Positions 23,960 through 34,504 of a DNA stretch of 64,000 bases are shown here, piece by piece. The notes beneath the pieces are model-generated. The model was not told where the DNA came from, made no database searches, and saw only the letters and a list, made by a program, of their open reading frames with translations. This DNA comes from Dehalococcoidia bacterium. Lineage in GTDB: Bacteria; Chloroflexota; Dehalococcoidia; DSTF01; JACRBR01. A program made the position numbers and the translations under genes. Positions within the stretch are counted from its first letter, which is position 1; each line of letters starts with the position of its first letter. The stretch spans positions 1-64,000 of the forward strand of contig JBBDXD010000022.1 of assembly GCA_040902535.1 (NCBI GenBank). The letters run 5' to 3'.

Positions 23960-25309
23960 CTACGTGAGGCGCTCGAGCATGATCGTCGCGAGGCCCAGGA
24001 AGATCAGGAACCCCATGATATCCGTGATCATCGTGTCGAAGACGCCGGCCGCGGTCGCCGGGTCAAGCTTCAGGCCGTAGCGCAGCGTCATGGGGATCAG
24101 CACGCCCGTCACGCTCGCCACGATCATGTTCAGAAACATGGCTGATGCCACGATGAGCGCGAAGGTGCCATTCTGCTGCCAGGCGAACGCGATCGCCCCG
24201 ATGACCGTGCCGAAGATCATCCCCTTGACGATGCCAAGCTGCACTTCCTTGAACAGCACCCGCACCATATCGCTGATGGTGATCTCCTCTAGCGCCAGCG
24301 CGCGCACGATGATCGTCGAGGTCTGCACGCCCGCGTTACCGCCCTGCCCGGCGATCACCGGCATGAACACCGCCAGCGCAGCGACCTCCGCGATCGTGTG
24401 CTCGAACCGGCTGACGACGAACGCGGCGACTAGCGCCACCATGCCGTTCACCGCAAGCCAGGGCAATCGCCGCTGCAACGATTCGCTGAGCGGGCTCAAT
24501 GCCCGCGCCTTCACGCCGATGCCCGCGAGCTTGTAGATGTCCTCGGTCGCTTCTTCCTCCACGACGTCCAACACGTCATCGACGGTGATCACGCCGACGA
24601 GGCGGTTCTCCTCATCGACCACCGGCAGCGCCACCAGGTCATAGCGCTGCACGAGCCGCGCCATCTGCTCCTGGTCCATGTCGTCCCGTACAGAGACGAC
24701 GTCCGGCGACATGATCTGGCCGAGCTGTGCGTCAGGGTTGGCGATGATCAGGTCGCGGAGACTGACGATCCCTTCGAGTTTCCCGTCGCTGTCCACGACG
24801 TACAGGTAGTAGGCCGAATCGGCGTCCGGTCGCACGCGGCGCATGTACTGGATGGCACGCTCAGCCGTCCAGCCGCCGTGGAGCGAGACGAACGCGCGCG
24901 TCATGTGTCCGCCGGCCGTCTCGTCCGAGTGACCGAGGAGCGGCGCTATCGCGGCGGCCCGCCGCATCGAGCGCAGCGTCTCTTCAGCGCGCTCCCCCGG
25001 CATCTGATGCAGGATGTCGACGGCGATGTCGTCGTCGACCTCATCGAGCACCGCCGCGAGTTGCTGTGACTCGAATGCCTCGATGATCTCCTTGCTTGCC
25101 GACTCGGGCAGATACTCGACGATGCGAGCGAGCGTGCCGCGCGGAATCACCGCGATGATCTGCTCGCGCTCCTCCCTATCGAGATGCGCGATGGCATCGG
25201 CGGCGTCGGCGGGGTGCGCGGCCGCCAGCCGCTCCGCGGCCTCACCCATCCGGCCGGATTGGACGAGTTCGCGGATTTCGGGAGGGGCGAGGATTGCTTC
25301 CTCTTCCAT
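23960..25309 (-). CDS. mgtE: Magnesium transporter MgtE
   Basis: 449 residues from ATG 25309 (MEEEAILAPPE); a longer frame starts at 25351. Layout is canonical: superhelical N domain (about residues 8-130, HPADAADAIAHLD and ALDEVDDDIAVDILHQM-like repeats), two CBS domains (about 135-255, including VVDSDGKLEGIVSLRDL and VDEENRLVGVITVDDVLDV), then five membrane helices (about 285-445) with the pore-lining region GQGGNAGVQTSTI. It is a gated Mg2+ channel controlled by Mg2+ binding to the N and CBS domains. No magnesium-sensing leader is visible upstream. Confidence 0.95.
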   Translation of the reverse strand: MEEEAILAPPEIRELVQSGRMGEAAERLAAAHPADAADAIAHLDREEREQIIAVIPRGTLARIVEYLPESASKEIIEAFESQQLAAVLDEVDDDIAVDILHQMPGERAEETLRSMRRAAAIAPLLGHSDETAGGHMTRAFVSLHGGWTAERAIQYMRRVRPDADSAYYLYVVDSDGKLEGIVSLRDLIIANPDAQLGQIMSPDVVSVRDDMDQEQMARLVQRYDLVALPVVDEENRLVGVITVDDVLDVVEEEATEDIYKLAGIGVKARALSPLSESLQRRLPWLAVNGMVALVAAFVVSRFEHTIAEVAALAVFMPVIAGQGGNAGVQTSTIIVRALALEEITISDMVRVLFKEVQLGIVKGMIFGTVIGAIAFAWQQNGTFALIVASAMFLNMIVASVTGVLIPMTLRYGLKLDPATAAGVFDTMITDIMGFLIFLGLATIMLERLT

Positions 25310-25413
25310 GCTCTTACTTCCACTGGTGACGCCGCACATCGCGCGCAGCAAGGCACGCGCCGCGGCCTCGCCGCAATGTAGGCGGGCGCTATCGACAGGT
25401 CAACGAGCGTCCG

Positions 25414-26189
25414 TCAGTTGGAAACGAGGAAGTCGATGATACGCCGCTCGAGGTCCTTGCCGTGCGGGCCCGCGAAGATCGCTGTGCCGTGCGCATCTCC
25501 CTCGTAGATGTGCTGTTGCTTTGGCTCACGCGCCAGTTCCCAGAAGGTCTCTTGGGTGCGCGCTTGCGGGACGTCGTCCTCGCTTGTGATGAACAGTTTC
25601 GGGGCGGTGATATCCTCCACGGTCATCTCAGCGTCGATCGGCGGGAACTGGCCCGGCGCCGAGATCGAGACCACTCCCGCCACGGGCACGCGTGCGCCGA
25701 CCACCAGCGATGCGGTACCGCCCATGCTCGACCCGACGAAAAACACCTTGTCGATGTCAAGTTGATCCCGCATGTAGTCGTACGCCGCCCGCAGGTCTGT
25801 GTCGATGCGGTCGAACTGCTTGTCGCCGGTCGATTCGCCGAAGCCGCGAAAGTCGAACGTCATGACGGTGTAATCGCCCGTGTCAGCGAGTCGCTGCGCG
25901 AATGGATACCACGCCGTCTGTTCATCGAGGCGCATGTGCGAGAGAATGACGCCGACATCGCCCGAGCCGAAGACGCGCCCCTCGAGCACAAGCGGATCCT
26001 CGGGCTCATCGGTGGTCGGCGTCGTGCTCGCAGGTGCGGTGATCGTGATCTCGCGTGCCTCGGCCTCCGCAGTAGCGACGACTTCCGGCGAAGGCTCGCT
26101 CGTCACGGAATCGCCGCATGCGCCGAATGTCGCCGCGAGTGAGAACAGGAGTGCCAGCAAGAAGAGACGGGATTGCATGAAGACGAGCA

Positions 26190-26190
<1 letters not shown>
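25414..26190 (-). CDS. Alpha/beta hydrolase lipoprotein
   Basis: 258 residues. The start codon overlaps the argG stop by one base (TGATG), implying translational coupling; ATG 26178 is an alternative. The N-terminus is a lipoprotein-type signal (LFLLALLFSLAATFGAC), with Cys as the likely lipidated residue, then a Thr/Pro/Glu linker. The hydrolase domain has FDFRGFGES, the nucleophile elbow VGSSMGG, an acidic residue in ITSEDD and a His in GDAHGT, consistent with a Ser-Asp-His triad. It is probably anchored outside the membrane and hydrolyses an ester. The link with argG is probably only transcriptional. Confidence 0.82.
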
Positions 26191-27440
<1,250 letters not shown>

Positions 27441-27549
27441 GTTGCGTCGCTCCTGTAGCGCCGGGACGGCGGCGGTGCATGCCCCAGCACGCGCCCGAGA
27501 TGCGATCATTTGTACGGGAAAGCCCTGCACGGTGCAAACGAGCGAAGCG

Positions 27550-28839
27550 TCACGTCAAAGAGCTCACAACAAGTCCGGTCGGAAGCTTGGGATGGAAGTA
27601 GGTCGACTTCTGCGGCATGCGTCCGCCCGCATCGGCGACGGCCAACACCTGTTCGACGGGCGTTGCGTTGAGCAGGAACGCCAGTTGCGCTTCGCCAGCC
27701 GCTACGGACCGCAGCGCCTCGCGTTCGTCCTGCGTGTAGCTCACGGACGCGCCTGCCTTCAACCGTGCGTCGTCGATGCCGAATACGTCCTGCAGGATTC
27801 CGTATTGGAGCACGTTCACATCGAGCCGCTTCCATGCGTGCGGTTGGTCGCCCGGCATCATCGCCTCAATGGCGCCCCGGTCACGCAGGGTCAGCAGGTA
27901 CGCGCCTTCCGGCAGCCCGGCGACGACGAACGCCGCGGTCTCCTGTTTCGCTTCCTCCAGCGACAGTATCAGCGTATCGGCGTCTGCGGTATCGACACGG
28001 TGCGTATCGAAACGCGCTGCGATGCGGGAAAGTGCATCATCGGGCAACGACGGCAGATGCACCAGACGGTGCGTCGGTAGCACGAGCAGGCCGGGGTCGC
28101 TGTGGCGCGTCAGGGCCATCAGCACGAAGTTCTCCGGTTCGTCGCCGGTCCACGGGGCGCTACGCCCGCGCACCTCGTCTCGATAGGCCAGCGCCGTCTC
28201 GTAGCGGTGGTGGCCATCCGCGATGTAGACGTCCGACTCCTCGATCAGCCGGGCGAAGTCCGCGATCGCGATCTCGTCGGTGACGCGGTCGATGAGATGA
28301 CGTTCGCCGCCCCCGTCGATCGCGATCTCCGCATGTTCGGGATGCTCGAACCAGAGCCCGTCCGACTTCCTGGGGCGGAAGACGCTGTACACGGGGCTGA
28401 CCTGCGCCTGCGTGGCGCGGATCAGGTTCATGCGGTCGGCCTTCGGGTGCGAGAGCGTGTGCTCGTGCGGCTTGACGACGCCAGCCTCCCACTCCTCCAG
28501 CCGCACGGCGCCGAAGTACGCGGTGCGCTCGTAGCGAGTGCTGTTCCACTCGAACCGCTGTCGGTACACATAGATCGCCGGCTCCGGATCGAGCGCGAGC
28601 ACGCCCTTCGAGCGCCAGTCACGCAGCTCCGCGGCCGCGCGTGTGTACCTGTTCGCGGCCTCGCTGTCGCCGGACTGCTCGCGACCGTACTCGATGCGAA
28701 TGATGTTGTGCGCATCGCGGTCGTAGAGTTCCGTCTGGAGCGCGGGCGAGATCACGTCGTACGGCGGGGCGATCGTGCGCGATGGATCGGCGACAGCCGG
28801 GTCGTAACGAAGGGCGCGGAAGGGTCGGACCTCAGCCAT
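27550..28839 (-). CDS. DUF1015 family protein
   Basis: 429 residues, full length for the family. Motifs include VRPFRALRYDP at the N-terminus, APPYDVIS, NIIRIEYGRE, YVYRQRF, HEHTLSHPKADRMNL and IADGHHRYETALAYRDE. DUF1015 proteins are widespread and often lie near serA/serC-type genes; related proteins have serine kinase activity, so a metabolite kinase role is plausible, but this is not shown here. Neighbours are argG on one side and a HIT protein on the other; no serine biosynthesis gene is present. Confidence 0.9.
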   Translation of the reverse strand: MAEVRPFRALRYDPAVADPSRTIAPPYDVISPALQTELYDRDAHNIIRIEYGREQSGDSEAANRYTRAAAELRDWRSKGVLALDPEPAIYVYRQRFEWNSTRYERTAYFGAVRLEEWEAGVVKPHEHTLSHPKADRMNLIRATQAQVSPVYSVFRPRKSDGLWFEHPEHAEIAIDGGGERHLIDRVTDEIAIADFARLIEESDVYIADGHHRYETALAYRDEVRGRSAPWTGDEPENFVLMALTRHSDPGLLVLPTHRLVHLPSLPDDALSRIAARFDTHRVDTADADTLILSLEEAKQETAAFVVAGLPEGAYLLTLRDRGAIEAMMPGDQPHAWKRLDVNVLQYGILQDVFGIDDARLKAGASVSYTQDEREALRSVAAGEAQLAFLLNATPVEQVLAVADAGGRMPQKSTYFHPKLPTGLVVSSLT

Positions 28840-28917
28840 GTTGGAGTATAGGTACGCCCGGCGTGAGCCGCACAGTCATCGCACCGGAGCAGCGGGTAGG
28901 TCCGAGGCGAGCGAGGC

Positions 28918-28944
28918 GTCATCCTGAGCGAAGCGAAGGATCTC
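28918..28944. repeat. Dispersed GAGCGAAGCGAAGGATC-type repeat, copy 1
   Basis: A 27-base unit, GTCATCCTGAG followed by CGAAGCGAAGGATCTC, with ATCCT/AGGAT able to pair as a small stem. Two diverged copies lie at 38907-38932 and 38979-39005. It sits in the 28840-29066 spacer between divergent DUF1015 and HIT genes, which holds nothing else I can identify. Confidence 0.75.
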
Positions 28945-29066
28945 GTCGTGCAAACGCACCGCCCGCAAGATCTATTCCCGTCCGTGAACCATCTGTCTTC
29001 GTCGCAACCTCCGGCTCGTGTCCCTGATCTGGGATCAAGTTGCGAGCGGCCCTATCATGTCGCCGC

Positions 29067-29393
29067 ATGTCGTACTGCGTCTTCTGCGAGATCATCGCCC
29101 GGCGAGAGCCTGCTCGTATCGTCCACGAGGATGATGACGTTGTCGTCTTCTGGAACGTCCTCAACTGGGTGCCCGTCATGCTGCTCGCCGTGCCGAAGCA
29201 ACATATATTGCAGGGCGATCTCTGGTGCTCCGACATTTTTACGAAGGTCACGAAGGCCGCCGTCGAACAGGGCGAGAAGCACTGCCCGCGCGGCTTCCGC
29301 ATCCTCAGCAATTTCGGTCCTGATGCGATGCAAAGCCAGCCGCACGGTCACGTCCACATCATCGGCGGGACGTTCCTCGGCGAATACGCGTAG
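29067..29393 (+). CDS. HIT-family protein
   Basis: 108 residues from ATG 29067. The N-terminal CVFCEIIARREPARIVHEDD is typical of HIT hydrolases, and the signature H-x-H-x-H appears as QPHGHVHIIGG near the C-terminus, with the middle His as nucleophile. HIT proteins hydrolyse or transfer nucleotides from small nucleotide conjugates (AMP-lysine, Ap4A-like). The protein ends shortly after the motif, which is shorter than most HIT members; this resembles the compact DUF4931/HIT-like forms. It is monocistronic and convergent with the small membrane protein. Confidence 0.85.
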   Translation: MSYCVFCEIIARREPARIVHEDDDVVVFWNVLNWVPVMLLAVPKQHILQGDLWCSDIFTKVTKAAVEQGEKHCPRGFRILSNFGPDAMQSQPHGHVHIIGGTFLGEYA

Positions 29394-29402
29394 ACGGGTC
29401 TG

Positions 29403-29678
29403 TCAGTCGTTCGATCTGTCAGTCGGTCGGGTCGCCGGTGTTGGGCGTTGCCTGGCGGCTCTGACAGCGACTGCGGCGGACCCGAGCAGGCTCGTGATCG
29501 CCAGCGCCATCAGGATGATCCACACCCAGTCGGGGAGCAGCGGCTCATCGCAGCCGCAGCCGTGACGCAACCAGTCGATGCTCGCGTACAACAGCGACGC
29601 GCCCGCGATCGCGAGCACGAGCGCGCCGCCGAGCAGCGTCTTCGGGCCAGCGCCGCGCCGATCGCGATGATCCAGCAT
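29403..29678 (-). CDS. Small two-helix membrane protein
   Basis: 91 residues with two hydrophobic segments, LLGGALVLAIAGASLLYASI and VWIILMALAITSLLGSAAVA, separated by a short loop containing HGCGCDEP. The tail is hydrophilic. It begins 5 bases after the rph stop codon, so it is probably co-transcribed with rph. No family or function recognised. Confidence 0.6.
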   Translation of the reverse strand: MLDHRDRRGAGPKTLLGGALVLAIAGASLLYASIDWLRHGCGCDEPLLPDWVWIILMALAITSLLGSAAVAVRAARQRPTPATRPTDRSND

Positions 29679-29683
29679 GACAG

Positions 29684-30421
29684 CTATAGCTCGAGGCCGA
29701 TGCTGGTGAGCGCCGCCCGCTGGACGCCGTTCAACTCGCGGATGCCGCCCGCCGCCAGGTCGACGAGCCGGTCCATCATCGCGCGGTCGAACGGCTCGCC
29801 TTCCGCCGTGCCCTGCACCTCGACGAAGGCGCCGGCCTCCGTCATGACGACGTTGAAGTCGACTTCCGCCGACGAATCCTCGACGTAGTCGAGGTCCAGC
29901 ACGGGCTCGACGCCTACAACCCCGACGCTGACCGCCGCGACGAGCCCGCTCATCGGGACTGCGGCGACGGTGCCGGCCTTCACGAGTTTGTCCAGCGCCT
30001 GCGCCAGCGCCACGCAGGATCCCGTGATGGCAGCCGTGCGCGTCCCGCCATCGGCCTTCAGCACGTCGCAGTCGACGATGAAGTTGCGCTCGCCAAGCAG
30101 GTCCAGCTTGGTCACGCTGCGCAGCGCCCGTCCGATGAGCCGCTGGATCTCCTGCGAGCGGCCGCTCTGGCGCCCACGTGCGGCTTCTCGCTCAGAGCGT
30201 GTGTTCGTCGAGCGCGGGAGCATGCCGTATTCGGCGGTGACCCAGCCGCTGCCGGTGCCGCGCAGAAATTGTGGCACCCGCTCCTCCATGCTGACGGTGC
30301 AAACGACCCACGTCTCGCCGAACTTCACCAGCGCCGACCCCTCGGCCTGCGGCATGAAGTTCGGTTCGATGCTCACGAGGCGGAGCTCGTCCTTGCGGCG
30401 GCCATCGTGTCGCGCGGTCAC
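29684..30421 (-). CDS. rph: Ribonuclease PH
   Basis: 245 residues from GTG 30421, with AAAGGAC just upstream. Family motifs are present: [72 protein letters not shown] and [18 protein letters not shown]. It is the phosphorolytic 3'-5' exoribonuclease that trims tRNA 3' ends. Length is normal. The usual partner rdgB (XTP pyrophosphatase) is not next to it; a small membrane protein follows instead. Confidence 0.97.
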   Translation of the reverse strand: MTARHDGRRKDELRLVSIEPNFMPQAEGSALVKFGETWVVCTVSMEERVPQFLRGTGSGWVTAEYGMLPRSTNTRSEREAARGRQSGRSQEIQRLIGRALRSVTKLDLLGERNFIVDCDVLKADGGTRTAAITGSCVALAQALDKLVKAGTVAAVPMSGLVAAVSVGVVGVEPVLDLDYVEDSSAEVDFNVVMTEAGAFVEVQGTAEGEPFDRAMMDRLVDLAAGGIRELNGVQRAALTSIGLEL

Positions 30422-30556
30422 AGGCGTCCTTTCGTGCTCGAACGAGCGTAACCCTATCGCGGCCCTGCACGGCGCGGAAGCGCGGCTCGCCTATCGGCGG
30501 GGGCCTTGCCCACTTCCAGTCTGTGCCGTGTGGCGAATCTTCGACTCATCCAACTG

Positions 30557-31243
30557 TCATCGTCCGGCAGGTCGCCACTGCTCGGGGGGTGCGGCGTCGG
30601 CCGGCCAGATGCGAATCGCCACGCGCGTGATCTCTCGGTACGCATAGATGAAGAACGCGAGGAACAGCGGGAATCCCAGTGCGCGGCTCGCGACGACATA
30701 TTGATTCTCCGTCAGCGCATCGAGCAGGAACAGCCGCCCGACGCCCGTCACGAGGTTCACACCGACGTTGATCAGCGTGAGCTTTACGAACACCGCGTGG
30801 TCGATCGGCATCACGGGCTTGATCGCCGGCACCATCTCCCGTGCGATTGCGCCGATCATCGGCCGGCCGATGAGCACCGAGCCCAGAAAGATCGCCGAGA
30901 TCAGAAAGTCGTCGATCAAATTCTGCGCGACAAACGCCTTGCCGCTATCGAATACGAGGCCCACCACTGCCGATACGAACACGACCGTGAACGAGATGAT
31001 CGTCAGCGCCCGGATGACGCCGTTACCGGGATAGCGCACGACCACGACGGCGGACACCAGGAACGACACGGCGATCGCGATCTGCGTCGAGGTGACCGAG
31101 TTCAGCACCAGGAACGCGACGGTAGGGAGGATGCCCACGAACACGTGAAAGTCCGGCCGCAGGTAGCCACGTCGCATCCGGTCTTCGGACATGTCGTCGA
31201 ACTCGGGTTCGTTGGTCGCCGGGGCTTCGGGCTGCTCCGTCAT
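30557..31243 (-). CDS. Multi-pass membrane protein, VC0807/DUF3159-like
   Basis: 228 residues from ATG 31243 (MTEQPEAPATNE). An acidic cytoplasmic N-terminus is followed by about six hydrophobic helices: VGILPTVAFLVLNSVTSTQI, IAIAVSFLVSAVVVV, IISFTVVFVSAVVGLVF, FLISAIFLGSVLIGRP, FVKLTLINVGVNLVTGVGRL and FPLFLAFFIYAY. The pattern GRPM.GAIAREMVPA between helices recalls VC0807-family proteins, distantly like intracellular septation protein A. Biochemical role unknown. It stands alone. Confidence 0.65.
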   Translation of the reverse strand: MTEQPEAPATNEPEFDDMSEDRMRRGYLRPDFHVFVGILPTVAFLVLNSVTSTQIAIAVSFLVSAVVVVRYPGNGVIRALTIISFTVVFVSAVVGLVFDSGKAFVAQNLIDDFLISAIFLGSVLIGRPMIGAIAREMVPAIKPVMPIDHAVFVKLTLINVGVNLVTGVGRLFLLDALTENQYVVASRALGFPLFLAFFIYAYREITRVAIRIWPADAAPPEQWRPAGR

Positions 31244-31371
31244 CCGTAGATCATAGCGGCGCCACAGACGCCGCGGTGGGGCGTACGTAAGCTTCGGACC
31301 GACTCTGGGCTTCCGCATCGCGTCGATGCGCTTGATGCAGCCCCGGTATCGAGATTCCGCCTGGGCAAACT

Positions 31372-31815
31372 ATGATCTACTCGATGGAGGACCTCGATCG
31401 TCACGCCAACGCACGGCGACTCGATCACCCGCGTCGCCACATCACCCGCAGCGATGCCCGCATCGCGTTTGCGCTTGAAATGCTGCCGTTGCCCGTATTT
31501 GGCGCCTTCTACGGTATGGCGCTCGCCGTCGGCGACGGCCCGGAGGCGGGATTCTTCGCCGCGATAGGATTGGTCAGCCTGATAGCGTCGGGCCTCGGCT
31601 GGAGCTATCTCGGCGAGTCGGTTACTGCCGCGAAGGTGTTCGTGGCGCGCCTGCTGTGCATCGTCGTTGCGACCGTCGCCGTCATCGGCACGTCGTTCAC
31701 GCCGCTCGGCGTCATACTTGCCGGCGCCGGCTTCGTCATCGCGCTTACGACGCCGGCGCTCTCCGCGCTCATGCTGTCACTAAGGTGGTGGCCACGCACG
31801 AACGAGCCGGTGTGA
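31372..31815 (+). CDS. Small four-helix membrane protein
   Basis: 147 residues. A charged, His/Arg-rich N-terminus (about 30 residues) precedes four hydrophobic segments: MLPLPVFGAFYGMALAVG, GFFAAIGLVSLIASGLGWSY, VARLLCIVVATVAVIGTSF and GVILAGAGFVIALTTPALSA. It is convergent with the subtilase gene. No family recognised. Confidence 0.55.
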   Translation: MIYSMEDLDRHANARRLDHPRRHITRSDARIAFALEMLPLPVFGAFYGMALAVGDGPEAGFFAAIGLVSLIASGLGWSYLGESVTAAKVFVARLLCIVVATVAVIGTSFTPLGVILAGAGFVIALTTPALSALMLSLRWWPRTNEPV

Positions 31816-31859
31816 GGTGGGTGTTGCTCGAATGTCCTGGACGCACCCGGAGCCGCGCG

Positions 31860-33563
31860 CTAGCAGCCGCCTGTGAACGGCTTGGCCGGCGCCCACATGT
31901 TCCAGCGGGCGGCCTGCGCCCAGGTCTGCGACGCGAAGGCCCAGTCGCGGAAGGTCGTGTTGTTGGCGCCCACGTCGGCGGCCTTCGCGAGGCCGACGTA
32001 GACCATGAGGACCGCGATGTTGTAGTCGACGCCGTCGTTGCCGCGCCACAGCGGCGCGGCGAGCGTGCGCCCCTGGGCGTCGCCCCTCGTGACGTCGGAC
32101 CGTAGATACACGGTGCGGCCAGGCGTCAGGAAGATGTAGCGCAGGGCATCGAGCGCCCACTGGCCGCCGCACTGGCCGAGGTCGGGAGCGTCCATCTGGA
32201 GCATACGGACCTGGCGCCCGCCAGAGCAGGAGAACGAGTCGCCATCATGGACTTGCGCGATGACGCAGGCCTCGCCGGGAGGGCGGCCTTCGCGCACGGA
32301 CGCGAGCGCAGCGAGCATGTTGATGCGGCCGGCCCCGGCCCAGTTCGGCGCGCTGCCGGGAATCAGCGGCGTCGCAGAGTTGCGGATGATGTCGGCGACC
32401 TGGAAGCCGTTAAGCCCGGGGTTCAGCGAGTAGATGAGCGCGGCGAGTCCGGAGACCTGCGGCGTCGAGAACGAAGTTCCGGCGCTGGATCCGTAGGGCT
32501 GGCCGCTCATGCAGGGGATGATGACGCCGCACTTGTTGGCGCCGATCGTCCCTACGATACCCTCGCCGACGGCGACGACGTCGATCTCAGGGCCGTAGCT
32601 CGAAAACGCCGCGCGACCATCGCCGCCGACGTTGGCCGCGCCGACCGCCAGCGCCTCCGGGAATGCGGCGGGGAACGCAACCCCGGGCCCGCCGCTGTTA
32701 CCGGAAGCGGCGATCACGATCGCGCCATGTACGTTCATCGCCTCGATGATGGCGCCGCGCATGACCTCCGCCCGTTCGAAACCGCCCAGGCTGAGATTGA
32801 TCACCTTGGCGCCGTTGCGTGCGGCGTACAGGATGCCGCGCGCTGCCGCGATGGAGTCCCCCGAGCCATAGCAGTCGAGCACCTTGACCGGCATGATGCG
32901 GACGCCGCGCGCTACGCCGATCATGCCCTGCCCATTGCCCGCGGCACCGATGACGCCTGCGACGAACGTCCCGTGGCCGATGTCATCGTGGACGAAACCG
33001 TTGGTGATGTTCTGGCAGCCCGGGCTGCCGTCGCTGACGAAGGCGCAGCCGTTGATGTCATCGACGCAGCCGTTGTTGTCGTCATCGCGGCCGTTGTTCG
33101 GCACCTCGCGCTGGTTGAGCCATATATTCGTCCGAAGGTCGGGATGCTGCACATCGACGCCGGTGTCGACGACCGCGACGATAACGCTCGGCTTCCCTTT
33201 TTCGATGTCCCAGGCAGCCGGCGCGCTCACGCGCTGCAGGTACGACGACTGCAGGCTGTAGAGAGGATCGGTCGGCTGGTCGGCGCTTATCACGCGCGAG
33301 ACTCGTTCGGCGTAACGTATGCCGTCGATCGCGGCGAGCGTCTCAAGATCCCCGGCTGACGCCGCGACCTCGATGGCGTGGAGATCATCGAAGACGCGGG
33401 TGACTGTGAAGTGCGAGCGTTGAAGATTCTCCGTCGCCATCGTCGTTGACGTCGACGGCTCAAGGCCGAGGACGAATCTGACATCCGAGGCGGGCGCGGA
33501 AGGCTCAGTCACCAATATGGAGGCTGCTGCGACGGCGGCGAAGAGGGCTAGTCGAACGCTCAT
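31860..33563 (-). CDS. Secreted subtilase fused to a staphylococcal-nuclease-like domain
   Basis: 567 residues: signal peptide (about 1-26), I9-like propeptide region (about 28-95), peptidase S8 domain (about 100-425), and a C-terminal SNase-like domain (about 433-557). Protease triad: D133 in VAVVDTGVD, H197 in HGTFVAGV, S364 in GTSFSTPQVSG, with oxyanion Asn in ASGNSG. SNase-like signatures: VHDGDSF (D440, D442), VRMLQMDAPD (R453, D458) and DAQGRTLA (R499). The residue matching the general base Glu43 of staphylococcal nuclease is Asp461. It appears to be a secreted enzyme for both protein and nucleic acid. A calcium-type loop, RDDDNNGCVDDING, is also visible. Confidence 0.88.
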   Translation of the reverse strand: MSVRLALFAAVAAASILVTEPSAPASDVRFVLGLEPSTSTTMATENLQRSHFTVTRVFDDLHAIEVAASAGDLETLAAIDGIRYAERVSRVISADQPTDPLYSLQSSYLQRVSAPAAWDIEKGKPSVIVAVVDTGVDVQHPDLRTNIWLNQREVPNNGRDDDNNGCVDDINGCAFVSDGSPGCQNITNGFVHDDIGHGTFVAGVIGAAGNGQGMIGVARGVRIMPVKVLDCYGSGDSIAAARGILYAARNGAKVINLSLGGFERAEVMRGAIIEAMNVHGAIVIAASGNSGGPGVAFPAAFPEALAVGAANVGGDGRAAFSSYGPEIDVVAVGEGIVGTIGANKCGVIIPCMSGQPYGSSAGTSFSTPQVSGLAALIYSLNPGLNGFQVADIIRNSATPLIPGSAPNWAGAGRINMLAALASVREGRPPGEACVIAQVHDGDSFSCSGGRQVRMLQMDAPDLGQCGGQWALDALRYIFLTPGRTVYLRSDVTRGDAQGRTLAAPLWRGNDGVDYNIAVLMVYVGLAKAADVGANNTTFRDWAFASQTWAQAARWNMWAPAKPFTGGC

Positions 33564-33585
33564 GCTACTTTTCGCTCGGAGACGC

Positions 33586-33614
33586 TTGAAACCTTCAAGG
33601 ATGAGGCGTATGAT
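33586..33614 (+). promoter_or_regulatory. Sigma-70-type promoter for the FxLYD protein
   Basis: TTGAAA, 17-base spacer, TATGAT; the start of transcription would be near 33621. The -35 end and spacer contain a perfect inverted repeat, CTTGAA-ACC-TTCAAG, a possible operator. It directs the gene at 33678 and lies 22 bases from the divergent subtilase start. Confidence 0.65.
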
Positions 33615-33677
33615 ACCGCAACCTCGCTAGCGATGCCCCGGCAAATCTCGACGGAGATTCAGCGATCTGGAGCGGAC

Positions 33678-34469
33678 ATGAACGTCCCCAAGAAGGTGCA
33701 AGGTCTCCGTTTAACTCGCGTCCTATTGCTCACGGTGGTCGTATCACTCGGCGTCGCCGCGATGGGCGCGCGCTGCATCGAAAAGGCATATGTGTATGTC
33801 GATGCTGACGGCTACACGCACATCACCGGCAGGATGGTGAACGACACCGACATCCAGGGCGCGCAGTTGATGTTGCGCGGGACGCTGTACGACGCGAACA
33901 ACAACGTGATCGCGACGAAGGATGCGCCGCCGTGCCCGCCGGACCTGAAGCCGTACAGCGAGATCATCTTCGACATACGCTTCGACAACCCGGGCATACC
34001 GCCCCATGCGCGGTTCGACGTGCGGCTCGTCGCAGGCCGCGCGCTGCCGGCGCCCAAGGCCGATCCCAACATCGTGCTGTTTTCGAAGGAAGCGATCAGG
34101 TTCACGAACATTCCCTTCGTGCCCGGCATCCTTCCCTTTGACGAGGAAGACGTCTTGTTCGGATTTGAACTCAGAAACCGGACCAATAACTCGTACCCGG
34201 TCCAGGGGTGTTCGGCGGTCTTCGATAACCAGGGCAACATCATTCACGCTGAGAGCGTCGAACTGGTGCAGTTCGATGAGGACTTCAATATCTCGCCCGC
34301 GGTGTTGCGGCCACAACAGCTGACGTTCGTCACGATGATCGCCGATAACGTGCCGCGTGGACCGGTCCAGGTGCGGGCGTGGCTGTGGTTTGGCAACAAG
34401 GGTGAGCCGACATCAGATTGGCAGTACGTCGACACGGGCTATATCACGATTCAGACGATCAACTGGTAA
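33678..34469 (+). CDS. Secreted protein with FxLYD-like domains
   Basis: 263 residues from ATG 33678, with GGAG close upstream. The N-terminus LTRVLLLTVVVSLGVAAMGA is a signal peptide or anchor. Two similar beta-sandwich repeats follow: the first around YTHITGRMVNDTDIQGAQLM with LYDANNNVIATK and LKPYSEIIFDIRF, the second around FGFELRNRTNNSYPVQG with VFDNQGNIIHAE. This pattern matches FxLYD-type domains found in surface proteins. No enzyme motif. It is divergent from the secreted protease-nuclease and has a strong promoter, so it may be an abundant surface protein. Confidence 0.7.
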   Translation: MNVPKKVQGLRLTRVLLLTVVVSLGVAAMGARCIEKAYVYVDADGYTHITGRMVNDTDIQGAQLMLRGTLYDANNNVIATKDAPPCPPDLKPYSEIIFDIRFDNPGIPPHARFDVRLVAGRALPAPKADPNIVLFSKEAIRFTNIPFVPGILPFDEEDVLFGFELRNRTNNSYPVQGCSAVFDNQGNIIHAESVELVQFDEDFNISPAVLRPQQLTFVTMIADNVPRGPVQVRAWLWFGNKGEPTSDWQYVDTGYITIQTINW

Positions 34470-34504
34470 CTGACGACGCCGGTCGAGCCTGCCGCGCCCG
34501 CGCG

